Positions 13,701 through 17,993 of a stretch of 23,504 nucleotides of DNA are shown here, one piece after another. Origin of the DNA: Chara braunii (lineage: Eukaryota > Streptophyta > Charophyceae > Charales > Characeae); the NCBI GenBank assembly GCA_003427395.1, contig BFEA01000011.1, positions 2,375,302-2,398,805 of the forward strand. The letters are read 5' to 3'. The translations under genes and the position numbers were made by a program. Position 1 is the stretch's first letter; each line of letters opens with the position of its first letter. A model generated the notes under the pieces. It was not told the DNA's origin. It did not search any database and saw only the letters and a list, made by a program, of their open reading frames with translations.

Positions 13701-14607
13701 TGATCCCGGTTCCGTGCTCAACTTCCCCCTCCATGTCCAGCCACACCCTTCCGGAGGAGGAAGATGAGAAGGAAGGTGACGGAACGGATCTCTCCTCCCG
13801 TACCACGATATCGCCATCGCCATCCTCTTTTTCACCGTCTTCCTCAACTTCCTCCTCTTCATCACCTTCGTCGGAGGATGTACCCGTTCCACGCAAGGCA
13901 AGGATTGCAAGCCCCGACTCCCCACCCACAACGAGCAGTTGTGTGTAAGCGCTGGTTTGCCGCCTGCCAAACTTGTCGTTTTCTGATACATGGCATGCCC
14001 ATTCGAATGCCCCATCGTCGCCTGCGATCGGTCTGGAAAAAGCCGGTATGCTGGGGTAATGGTTGAGAATCTCCTCTTGCCCTTCCTTCTCCTTCGATTT
14101 CCTCCCCCCCCTCCGGTCATGCCTCGCGCCCGCGTGCTCCGGTTCGCCACGGCCGCCCTTCCCCACTGCCCGATTTCTCCCCTCCTCCCAAGCCGTTCCC
14201 CCATCCAGAGCGCCATCGCCGTGGTGGTCCCCACCACTCGCGGCGCTCCTTCTCCCCAATCGCAATCGTCGTCCTTGATCTCTCCTCCTCCAGTCGCTCA
14301 GAGTTCCGAGCTTCCCCTCCTCGCGCACGGCGCGGACGAGCGAGATACGTCCATCCTTCGAGCGCACGGCAAGAAGATCGCGCAGGGGGGACAACCTGGC
14401 TGACGTGTACGTGCGGAAATCCGAGTCAGGGCTCCAGCCACACAGTCGGACCTGAAACATGTCCTGACAAAAGTGCCTCCCGCTCCTCCCCGCCCCCTCG
14501 CTTGCCTCTTCCGCATGTTCTCCCCCGGTCTTCCATCGCTCCGACACCTCCGCTCCTGACTGAGCGGCACTCTGCCCGCCCGCTGTGCGCTGCAAAGAGC
14601 TACACAT
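1750..14607 (-). CDS. SPG11: Spatacsin (SPG11) family protein, single 4285-aa open frame
   Basis: Giant spatacsin homologue; the symbol is borrowed from the human gene. In animals spatacsin works with spastizin/ZFYVE26 and the AP-5 adaptor on late endosomes and lysosomes and is needed for autophagic lysosome reformation; the same role here is inference. The N-terminal third is beta-rich and WD-like (from about residue 50, MFQVRLCGWSPDSDFR). The rest is mostly helical, with conserved blocks near residues 960-1040, 1605-1680, 1855-1930, 2310-2330, 2620-2700, 2770-2850, 3095-3190 and 3350-3440. The Spatacsin C-terminal domain starts near 3795, and the protein ends with plant-like LATVTLGFPDVIDMCMQMMD and GPLVLRKGHGG. 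Between blocks lie Glu, Gly, Ser, Ala and Asp-rich inserts, which lift the length well above the roughly 3,200 aa usual in plants. Met1 has A at -3 and an in-frame TGA (14614-14616) three codons upstream. Met50 (14458-14460) begins the conserved part and is an alternative start. No frameshift or internal stop is seen. Confidence 0.92.
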   Translation of the reverse strand: MCSSLQRTAGGQSAAQSGAEVSERWKTGGEHAEEASEGAGRSGRHFCQDMFQVRLCGWSPDSDFRTYTSARLSPLRDLLAVRSKDGRISLVRAVREEGKLGTLSDWRRRDQGRRLRLGRRSAASGGDHHGDGALDGGTAWEEGRNRAVGKGGRGEPEHAGARHDRRGGRKSKEKEGQEEILNHYPSIPAFSRPIAGDDGAFEWACHVSENDKFGRRQTSAYTQLLVVGGESGLAILALRGTGTSSDEGDEEEEVEEDGEKEDGDGDIVVREERSVPSPSFSSSSSGRVWLDMEGEVEHGTGINQERWRAVVRLPDTASLSRDARHVALRLSRTSAGYGTLMSFAEVASTRETPLEEHHPAASSSSSAVARRGENGASPPQPPQTTAKTRPLSQTGVITEIVADERKHMLAMIVTEGVGVKGEPPPPAPLSPPTTPLGSVEDLDHSVILARLPRVAIIMSVHVSSLEAMSAVDLRRGGNVATCVPHFVSYGVGGGSFFALRADGCVYTWSARAGGGRPLAVIDVPLKCGIGAGGCLLRRAAASRDMGGVTSGSAAATGVAALPPPASSPPLNESRDLDVRNRGGRSREERAVFRKMKLSGDCKLVAIADERGVVYAAGLAAESPWKREGDDDTSSASSGSALVLVGPPTTGQEGCRRKMACCFPWEAAGMDIGPLSFGLKGRKIEEDKAGPTRGGGGGEGGARSTRLRNGTGVFPPERSSSLDDQQHSRSGRDWWSMKELPPTATMASRSVFLPPWKSGELLDFVLTPLAIVGLYSLDGGKGYAIGWFRFRVAAHAGDDCRVGRGQEGSLSEETGMWSATIAALGGEESAIPVRVGSRLYVASSGGLFALLPPLFQQRGTQREKQAGGNRSYGRLRDAMTLMMAEGEGGHQGGGRSRGEAGRPCGEKKGEEEEEGKEKEEEEVSSWRNVQNHKEQQQLLAANCWKMAVLERTLIFDGSKQADLLLSLNGWDPLPLKLRSLEIALSHNQMGPIERALEELAMAKASRPALRRLVFAAVDLMHNTPQDSKDQVQAAKLLAVAARFASGVIRTHAMRELRSRHFWLQKTRTEARPDTPTEKERSKRGDDGASRGRSGSTPSSTSSSSSSSSSAAAVPSVADAAPLPSGFPSASPTDERNRSLPSSGLPHGVASKERSPSSQPGGASSSSPRAVARQELRDISNYLQTVRRLQTRTQAKGSSSHNLLAVTTASGGSLRGDTPRSRAAAEGGSLVVAGVGGGQGFPRTGSGLSLSLAAVGGGSRSADAAMGTSSVEENSSSVVLRRPHVETPGEMFARWERDRCDKAVVVKDALKSGRVALAVVYLQQRKPVDSQEGGFHLQREQGPDGREQASSSSSQQRQRTGGAAGKGGEERASGGKEALTETDKVFEEVQEIAQGIVYDLFAKGKVNTAIVALRRLGHDVESVLRDLAFGCLRRDLRRMAAKELESRGMLTVKDARLLQTVEGLELAYPNPSFEDAYGVRKGVFAPIDASDDDAAAAPQPGRGGERVVEGTSVEGGMLNVEFGEVDGVVLGTWGKGNSGSTRAAAAEGVMTKTVVVGGGGGGKEARGGEGERRGGGKKDTEELGGGGGGQEEGAEESDEDEESLFRRSGYLTVAATWVGQWDRFTLARIFLERGIVPAGPFVWEAKLQLLVAHDDIGQLQKLPVQSIPDAYLQSAELQVSLEEFQEDGGGSRCGQKKGQRQQQVGLSTVGWEDDIALADAREASGTGAAEKETHPGGDKWGVGDTRFFEPEVTTLEQVHFVIGEVKLLNVDLGPLCTQTLYATMAEILARYRIFLPRQSWKASELLTLLARAGVFMPAQKKLRAPAAAWKKAQGSAGTRASAAREGSLEESLPAAIEGVHPLVVQQCVKQNLPHVLQLYLDHHCLGLDSSSVGLFRVAAGDCHWAHWLILSRLGESSEYEASLANARFTLNLRRLHRCQTQQAGVVSSSLSASATCPDDVGHRHADGDERDDKLLEYLTVDGIAREGGDDAIMVALAMLVHAPVPLESCLVPAVHSCFDNNTAEWMMPTSPSEHTPSPSTARLEDGGDCADEGIDEGIDEGIDDGVDDGVDDDDGIHDDGLMGSLLGRPGAHVQYTSERTAYLGGGGGGAAAAAAAAEDGNQELLPFFNPAPPSRPSWFCRVDRLLAGLKEYPTLRRALEEEVKRGRTDVEGSRQDVEGRGTSLWSLFWSAPQNEYAAEESKQLSTYLVWRQQFFSSWRGDTSLLRMLPPSFPWNLRKLLAMAVGGPAADGKSWSWETREALVAAAVSEMAGMQGMRKNVDSDSSIVLLEAEVSAWERWLQRVTEQTFYSPSSQEVAMGMEYYLLQNRPLKAFDCFLARRLDRKSPAGGTRSSNTNHVVGEKQSSKSAGGDAVGGMLINDDNQQDQHKSDEETMALLVPLSVEEEDDLFSIVMPIALQEYNNTAVVTACACLLDLCGAPTLNLHVDVAALHRISQFMGKRQLVNTQQGRLGLSESRRVNLEETASVLGMSVDSLIDDVAGALARGLGDEYRVGGIGAYPVVDVAGGERDQPGGASVGAGGTLRPKASSVVMAMLKYLELASVLSEGNQGGDGSDARSAAASGAERGASGVATAASTITMWLPSSAASIGGWLAGKVGGDWSKMRGEQRVTSDRWALMSAFCKIHHISPRTTYLRRLAEENDWIGFLAEAQAGGYSLAQVRSLAAAEFTDPGLRSHIIIVLDNLQAMATTSEALIPPTLHQPVLSAGVMLQRSSRLAVQQNTRDTVAMCAARAGGGGTPTTTTAHSLSSPVFPATARVAKGFVDKDGWLWGPYAGGPPLSELFSVVGECEALTHPGKALLQRAREERWSLLAVVASCFDDVSPLDCLICWIEIVAVSLRIIPAISDPAFLTAPLPTTCPPASDGVAATATVYDDVEDNDGSSLVGLTSGAGDLDNRETSSAAIAAETELRTEGFQGDYENRSVAGTNGVGLYGTVELTTPEQRPRKRQRREVLVAPARKGRISKQSSDALTCVSSTSHHSALQPLSTGGGEGGNGTENLLARQGSLGSDGTFYSAESDASATSDEPPLEGVRRRRSFNRNGTIAAADTAPSKTTVGGRKQQFLSGRGDCFRRRYKGSHLVAMTSLLCKEKYFHLLLRAFELFMPTSPLLNFLLFLQAFSQMRLLEARNQLHAFSVNLAQERSACKTIEEREVKTVWLSAVAVAAADSTLDAVPTSYERRCLLSLLAGIDFGEGGGEEGRSESLLKRNGGEVDMDGSRSRLGTIYKALVRHGCRLSMGGKRNKGEMRGEESFCLRNACAGESYRHLYVAEEIIEHAGLNDKWIQTSQEGGGEKGDHHEWHDVDQEDRGMEDYEGEEEEAEEASSAALGVDGILDALEDADQWDAAHRWAEECDRYAGEIEHAYDRVTLTQAEALLEEWRDLLWDDAEERLAVWGHCHSLFLKHKLAPSKAGGFFMRHAKELEEADFQRELHRVLLLCLQWWSGSVSESSPCRPISELEDLKTRIWLLAVELRASGDSLLGSSTSSKALGKASSANRGEGSQLLFITTSGTAIASSSSADGSTPILPQGSESPLVAETAQAMIAIDLAIQRSVVETASPMEPKTGKPSIGLQGKRSHEGLQMVGPQEGVVMAVSVSGGEGVAARVAGPQREHHGGEAAPDVHEGAASERNGNRRSVVDEDIDDGAVGEAVRSGRGAEKAMFVLLEEGQVGPARLLAERFSLGASEREEKLTELLLMVQTAEEVAQACGGGTGLSKGGTPNAKPSTSAGSLIGEAACVLPQAVTSQLQKAGFVKDLQKATPLEILLEIMNACKDGHGRGHCRRILTLFQVAEYLGISYSEVTSKNPAELLQLLSLKGQDALPIAHALVSVSHMDSATIAKILAESFLKGVLAAHRGGYLDAPDREEGPSPLIWRPADFVQWGKLCPQDADLGHALMRLVISGGHDVPHACEVELMILAHRYYDSAACLDGIDVLMTLAAERANAYVRDSAFRPLARLLTGVSNFRALRFLFDLLIQNGQLELLLGKGAASDSGPQIRGSVREFRMAVLSALKRCRPDDMESMAVVYHRFNMAHEIAESLENAAQEGVKLWVAKRNLDQSDELLAIMELYVEAAEAWKLVDCGVGVARCVAQASLLSLQLRMPDMMWLQLSESAARRLMAEQTQFQEALVVANAYWLNQPAEWVSPIWNQVLIPGREQYILEYASALPFTNALLMELARVYRAEVTARGTSSEFPKWFPGGVPVETGRYLSRSFRLLLRQAKDMRLRLQLATVTLGFPDVIDMCMQMMDRVPETAGPLVLRKGHGGTYQPIM
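1753..3230 (-). other. Spatacsin C-terminal domain region of the large gene
   Basis: This covers about residues 3793-4285. The most conserved part of the family is here: FQVAEYLGISYSEV, then AESFLKGVLAAHRGGY, HALMRLVISGG, HACEVELMILAHRYYDSAAC, LLTGVSNFRALRFLFDLLIQ and a final GPLVLRKGHGG. These match the plant members of the family from memory, nearly without gaps apart from a short Gly/Ala/Ser stretch near the GKGAASDSG segment. This block is the main basis for the family call. Confidence 0.92.
5250..5830 (-). other. Basic/Ser-rich linker followed by a conserved helical block of the large gene
   Basis: Residues about 2930-3090 are a low-conservation linker rich in Ser, Arg and Gly. It contains the basic cluster RPRKRQRREV (near 5720), at the position where plant spatacsins also carry a Lys/Arg-rich patch. 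Conserved sequence resumes near residue 3095 (MTSLLCKEKYFHLLLRAFEL). The basic patch could be a nuclear-localisation-like or membrane or partner contact; that is inference. Confidence 0.5.
8266..8306 (-). repeat. Coding triplet repeats: Gly6-Ala9 in the large gene
   Basis: On the plus strand, a run of GCA-type triplets followed by CCA/CCT triplets encodes six glycines then nine alanines on the minus strand. The run sits in a poorly conserved linker about 30 residues after the DEGI repeat. It is a likely length-polymorphic site. Confidence 0.85.
8387..8463 (-). repeat. Coding 12-bp minisatellite (DEGI/DDGV repeat) in the large gene
   Basis: The 12-mer GATGAGGGCATT and close variants is repeated five times in frame (8404-8463), then degrades into GAT-rich triplets to about 8387. 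It encodes DEGI three times, DDGV twice, then DDDDGIHDDG, starting near residue 2049. The repeat is a multiple of three, so gain or loss of units keeps the frame. It makes a strongly acidic linker between conserved helical blocks. Confidence 0.9.
9800..9965 (-). repeat. Coding Gly/Glu-rich low-complexity insert in the large gene
   Basis: CTC/CCT-rich plus-strand sequence encodes several runs of six glycines mixed with Glu, Lys, Arg and Asp, about residues 1548-1603. It lies directly before the conserved block beginning SGYLTVAATWVGQWDRF. It has no counterpart that I recall in plant spatacsins and contributes to the unusual length. Confidence 0.75.
11283..11318 (-). repeat. Coding Ser9-Ala3 triplet repeat in the large gene
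   Basis: A perfect (GGA)n-type triplet tract on the plus strand encodes a nine-serine run followed by three alanines, near residues 1097-1109. It is in a Ser/Pro/Arg-rich linker that follows the conserved helical block at about 960-1080. Confidence 0.85.
11835..11910 (-). repeat. Coding Glu/Lys-rich low-complexity insert in the large gene
   Basis: A CTT/CCT-rich tract encodes GEKKGEEEEEGKEKEEEE, near residues 900-925, between the N-terminal propeller-like part and the first helical block. It is a highly charged, probably disordered linker. A similar acidic run (GDEEEEVEEDGEKEDGDGD) occurs near 13805-13880. Confidence 0.8.
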
Positions 14608-15190
14608 CGTAGCTCAACCGGAAGCTAACTCCGCTCGATGGCGTCGCACCGACCCTCCGAAGCCTACCAAACTGCCGCCGCGCTTCGGTTTCCCCTCCTT
14701 GACTACCATGGCATGGACACAGCCCAGGAGCACGTCACACTGCACTCAACCTTCCCCCCGCCACAACCACATATCATAATCAGTCAGTCAGTAACGGGGA
14801 CTTACCAGGCACAGGCAATTCCAGTCCATCGCCTGCGCGCATGCCAACGAGGCTCGGCCTCTGCTGCGAAGTTCTGTCACAAATTTCGCAGCACAGCCAC
14901 AGCGAACTTTCCTGGACACATACGGGATTCATGCAGCTGGCATAGATAGCGAACTTCCACCGTAGCGCACAAATTTGTTGGTGACTGTTGTTTCCTTTTT
15001 TCATTCAAACGGCCTAACCTTCTTACTCGGAGCATACTCACACTACTGCAGTCAGATACGTTTTGGAAAGTGCTTGTGTTTAGTATCCCAGTTGGGCATC
15101 TTCCACAACGTCTCATTTATCCGCGTAATTGCGGTGAGATGCCCTCATTTTGCCAGAGGGTAGACTTTCCCAACCTCGGCGGATGGCCTA
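14608..15190. other. Presumed 5' flank and promoter region of the spatacsin-like gene
   Basis: No gene is supported. The sequence is C/T-rich on the plus strand up to about 14780. No convincing TATA box was seen at a usable distance from Met1. The minus strand has a consensus splice donor at 14800-14806. At 15048-15077 there is a short stretch (GCAGTCAGATACGTTTTGGA) related to the repeats at 20831 and 22286. Confidence 0.5.
14800..14806 (-). promoter_or_regulatory. Candidate splice donor (G|GTAAGT) for a 5'UTR intron
   Basis: Read on the minus strand, CTG|GTAAGT lies about 190 nt upstream of Met1, and several AG acceptors occur between. A 5'UTR intron, or a short upstream exon, would fit. 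The in-frame stop just before Met1 means an upstream coding exon would have to splice inside or past it. This is a candidate only. Confidence 0.25.
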
Positions 15191-15197
15191 AGGGACA

Positions 15198-15281
15198 GCC
15201 AGCCCCGTTGTTGATAAAATAATAATAATGAGGAAGGTCTGCGGCCTGTGTAATCAGCAGGGCCTAGCGGCAAAAAAAAAA
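15198..15281 (-). mobile_element. SINE-like repeat, copy 2 (diverged)
   Basis: This copy shares two blocks with 15681-15798 in the same order: CTGCGGCCTGTGTAATCAGC with AGGGCCTAG on one side, and a TGATAA/ATAATAATGA stretch next to GCCAGCCCC on the other. Continuing to about 15130 on the minus strand, the sequence can be aligned weakly with the tRNA-like head of the other copy (GGCC..., GTTGG-AA-G, TGGCA). It is decayed and its borders are approximate. Confidence 0.5.
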
Positions 15282-15479
15282 CAGCCAGCTATGTTCTTCT
15301 CTCAATTTCACCTCACACTACCTACCTACCACTACTGCTAATTGTAGGCATAGGGGGAACCCCCTAGCAGCCAGAACCGTGTTCATGAGAGAACATGCGG
15401 GGGCTGCTCCCGACCTGCAGGTGGGCGATACCGGCTAGGCGACAGCCGATAGCATCAGGGACCATACCAACAGGACCAA

Positions 15480-15798
15480 TCCCTATGCCTCCCCTCAGGT
15501 CCCCTCCCCTACGAACGTCAGCAGACTCTGCTCAATGCCGGTCGGGGGATCCAGTGGTCTATCTCTAGGTGGCGGGCGCGAAGCATGCCCAGGAAGGTAC
15601 ATAAGGCTAATGGGGATTGAGCCCACGACCTCCTGAATGCCACTTGCGTGCCTTACCAACTGAGTTAGGCCGCTGGATGAGCCAGCCCCTTTGATAATAA
15701 TGAAGAAGCACTGTTGTTGTGAAAAAAAAAAAAAAAAAAAAAAAAAAAAACGCTGCGGCCTGTGTGTGTAATCAGCAGGGCCTAGAGGGAAACAAAAA
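15480..15798 (-). mobile_element. tRNA-derived SINE-like element, copy 1
   Basis: On the minus strand, 15605-15680 has a tRNA-like layout. The D-arm is GCCT-AACTCAGTTGGTA-AGGC with a perfect 4-bp stem. The T-arm is GTGGG-CTCAATC-CCCAT with a 5-bp stem and a B-box-like loop, and the variable segment AGGTC lies between. The anticodon stem does not pair, so this is not a working tRNA gene but a Pol III-type SINE head or tRNA pseudogene. The body probably runs on toward 15480. A 29-A tract (15722-15750) and the shared leader CTGCGGCCTGTG lie on the other side. The far border is not defined. Confidence 0.6.
15722..15750. repeat. A29 homopolymer
   Basis: An uninterrupted run of 29 A interrupts the block shared by the two SINE-like copies. 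It may be an insertion tail or slippage within the leader of the SINE-like element. Confidence 0.9.
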
Positions 15799-15939
15799 AA
15801 ATAAAAATAAAAGAAGGAAAAAGGCTGCGGCTTGAGGGTCCGAGTTGATGGCCGCAGTTTTTCCTGTGGCCGCTCTGCACAGCTGCCAAATGCTGCTAGA
15901 CTGCAGCTCAACCTCGCCCTCGACGGTAAACGGGGTACT

Positions 15940-16105
15940 GGGGCCAAGTCCCACTAGCAGCGTTGAGCTACCTCAACGCCTGAATCCGACGCTTTTTCGG
16001 AGATGTGCAGAAATGGTGTCGAGTTTCCTGAACGGCACATCTCCACAAAACACGTCCAGATTCAGGCGTTAAGGTAGCTCAACGCTGCTAGTGGGACTTG
16101 GCCCC
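15940..16105. mobile_element. 166-bp foldback (MITE-like) element with 47-bp near-perfect inverted repeats
   Basis: The left arm (15940-15986, starting GGGGCCAAGTCCCACTAGCA) and the right arm (16059-16105) are reverse complements at 46 of 47 positions. An inner 10-bp pair, GGAGATGTGC at 15999-16008 and GCACATCTCC at 16035-16044, extends the hairpin. No reading frame of note is present. The near identity of the arms suggests a young element or selection on the hairpin. No clear target-site duplication was found. Confidence 0.8.
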
Positions 16106-16210
16106 TGGAATGCCCAGCAACCTCCAGTATGGGGACCACGCCCCAGCCTTCCCGCAACCTCCAATTTTCTTGGGAAAAAAAAAGGCCAACCAAATACCCT
16201 TTGTACCCCG

Positions 16211-16278
16211 GAAAGTAACTGGCTTCCGGCCCCCCCCCCCCCAAAAAAAAAAACAAAAAAAAACAGAAAGTAACTGGC
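16211..16278 (+). mobile_element. Tiny insertion (C/A homopolymers) flanked by 13-bp direct repeats
   Basis: GAAAGTAACTGGC occurs at 16211-16223 and again at 16266-16278. Between them are only 42 nt: TTCCGGC, a C run, then an A run broken by single C. This looks like a target-site duplication around an almost completely 5'-truncated, tail-only retroposon. Replication slippage that duplicated the flank is the alternative. Confidence 0.55.
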
Positions 16279-16279
16279 G

Positions 16280-16888
16280 TATTGGCCATGACCCTAATGA
16301 AAAGCCCCTCAACGAATCGGGTGCGCCATTCTCTGTTATAGTCAGGGCCATGTTTGGGACACGTGGCGACTCTGAAATTACAGTTCCACCGACGTATGGG
16401 ATACCGCAGGTCTCAGTTGTTTCAGTTGTGCCCAGTACCCGTCAAATTCGCGTTTCGGTTTTGCCCATGTACATGTCTGCAATATTCATGGGACCCACCG
16501 GCCGTACGCAGCCGTACACAGCAGGTATGGACAGGTGTGGGTATGGAAAACGAGTATGGCGCGGTTCAGCGAGTGTGGAAATCTGACGGGGGAATATGGG
16601 AGAGGGGGGAAATTGGTAAACGGCGGACATGCAGGGAACGCAGACCTAGGGGCCTCTGTTTTTCCGTTTCTTTTCCCATCTTTCTGTGTCTAAAAGGTAC
16701 AGTAAATTGGTGTTTGTCAGTCAAAGATATGGTCTGGCTGGTTGAATACCAACCAGTTGCGGCATGCGGCTTGTTGCCTGCATGTGCACCCAAAAGAGTC
16801 AAAACAGCCACCACAACAAAACAAGCAGCTTATTTTATTTATGTATGCGCTCATCTACATGTCCCCCGGGCGCAGGGTGTGCAAGTGC

Positions 16889-16890
<2 letters not shown>
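16280..16890. other. Intergenic stretch with no recognised feature
   Basis: I see no gene, RNA or repeat copy here that I can support. Short open frames on both strands lack domain motifs. The right edge leads into the GA microsatellite. Confidence 0.5.

Positions 16891-16892
<2 letters not shown>

Positions 16893-16968
<76 letters not shown>
16893..16968. repeat. (GA)38 microsatellite
   Basis: A perfect GA dinucleotide repeat of about 76 bp, preceded by a short GTGTG segment. In plants GA tracts near promoters can bind GAGA-type factors, but no gene is near enough here to support that. Confidence 0.97.
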
Positions 16969-16972
<4 letters not shown>

Positions 16973-17022
16973 GATTCAAATGTGCGTTTGGTTTGATTCT
17001 CTTCTCTAATGCTGAACCTACA

Positions 17023-17070
17023 GAAATCAGAACGAAAAATAGCTTAAGTTTGGGTGCTCAGAATCTTAAT
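17023..17070 (+). repeat. Dispersed 48-bp repeat, copy 1
   Basis: It starts GAAATCAGAACGAAAAAT and runs through GGGTGCTCAGAATCTT. Diverged copies occur at 19754-19801 (same length) and, for its second half only, at 17814-17834. Class is unknown; probably a fragment of a larger interspersed repeat. Confidence 0.6.
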
Positions 17071-17279
17071 CACACATAGGCCCGCAAATGTCAGCATGAA
17101 ACCCGCATCACTTTGGTGGCCCTGGTGGTGCGGCGCCTCCGAGTTTTGTATGTGGCGATAAAAGCTTTCTGCAAGGCTGGGGCCATGTACTAGAGGTTCA
17201 AAACGGAAAAAGAAAGAAAAAAAAAAAGAAAAAGAAACTCCCTTCTGGGTGTTAGAGGTGCTGATGCGAGCAGACACCT

Positions 17280-17323
17280 CTCCATCTATTGGTGGGGAGC
17301 ATCACCTGCTGGAAAACGGGTCC
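17280..17323 (-). repeat. Dispersed 'CTCCCCACCAATAGATGGAG' repeat, copy 1
   Basis: On the minus strand this reads ACCCGTTTTCCAGCAGGTGA then CTCCCCACCAATAGATGGAG. It matches 18837-18878 on the same strand and 18245-18289 on the opposite strand. An A/G-rich tract (17204-17237) lies on its 3' side. It is probably a SINE or LINE 3' segment. Confidence 0.65.
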
Positions 17324-17353
17324 AGTGTCCCATATACAATACAAAACTTGTGT

Positions 17354-17592
17354 CTGAGAGATTGAAATTGTGACTGCGATGTACGAGAGGGCTGCTGCCT
17401 GCCAGCATTGATTGCCCTGGGTAACCAGGGAATTGACTGAGCAAGCACACTAGAAAAATGATTGACACTGATTTGCACCTGAGAGATTAAAAATTGTAAC
17501 TGCGATATGCTAGAAGGCTATTGCCTGCCAGCATTGATTGCCCTGGGTATCCAGGGGAGTAACTGGGCAGGCATACTAGAAAAATGATTGAG
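17354..17592. repeat. Tandem duplication, two 125-bp units
   Basis: Units begin at 17354 and 17479. Both contain CTGAGAGATT, then CTGCGAT, then GCCTGCCAGCATTGATTGCC with CTGGGTA-CCAGGG, and end with CACTAGAAAAATGATTGA or its close variant. They are clearly homologous, with scattered substitutions. Each unit carries the small palindrome CCCTGGGTAACCAGGG or its variant. They are non-coding. Confidence 0.85.
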
Positions 17593-17681
17593 ATGAGAGG
17601 TTGCTGCCTGTCTCCTCAGCCCAGCTGAAATCTTCTTGCTGCTGTTTGGTCAAAGTTTCTCCTCCTGTCTGCTACCCGGGC

Positions 17682-17780
17682 GGGGGGGGGGGGGGGGGGT
17701 TTTTTTTTTTTTTTTTCCGGGGCCCCCCGCCATGAACATCATTTGGGCGGGGGGGGGGGGGGGGGGGGGCAGGGGGGGGG
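17682..17780. repeat. G18-T17 and G21 homopolymer cluster
   Basis: A run of 18 G is followed directly by 17 T, and after 32 nt by 21 G, a CA, and 9 more G. Such runs could form G-quadruplexes, but in draft assemblies they are also typical of sequencing or consensus error. Lengths should not be trusted. Confidence 0.85.
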
Positions 17781-17993
17781 ATCTGTCTTCCTGTCTTCCT
17801 GGGGGGCACCACTGGGGTGCTCAGAATCTTGTACATGGTTTGATGCAATTTTTCTTTCTATTTTAACAACTAATTTATTATGGAAATCATGGCCAGGCAC
17901 CTCACAATTCAACCTGGATACTGACAGCATTACTCGGCTTAGCTTATGAGCAAAGGGAAAAAAACTCAACGACCGAATTTCCATTCCTATTAA

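Noticed and set aside
15605-15680. Functional tRNA gene
   Set aside because: D and T arms fold but the anticodon stem does not pair and no anticodon can be placed.
16354-16974. 206-aa plus-strand frame ending in an Arg-Glu repeat
   Set aside because: The end is the translated GA microsatellite and the rest has no recognisable domain or coding character.
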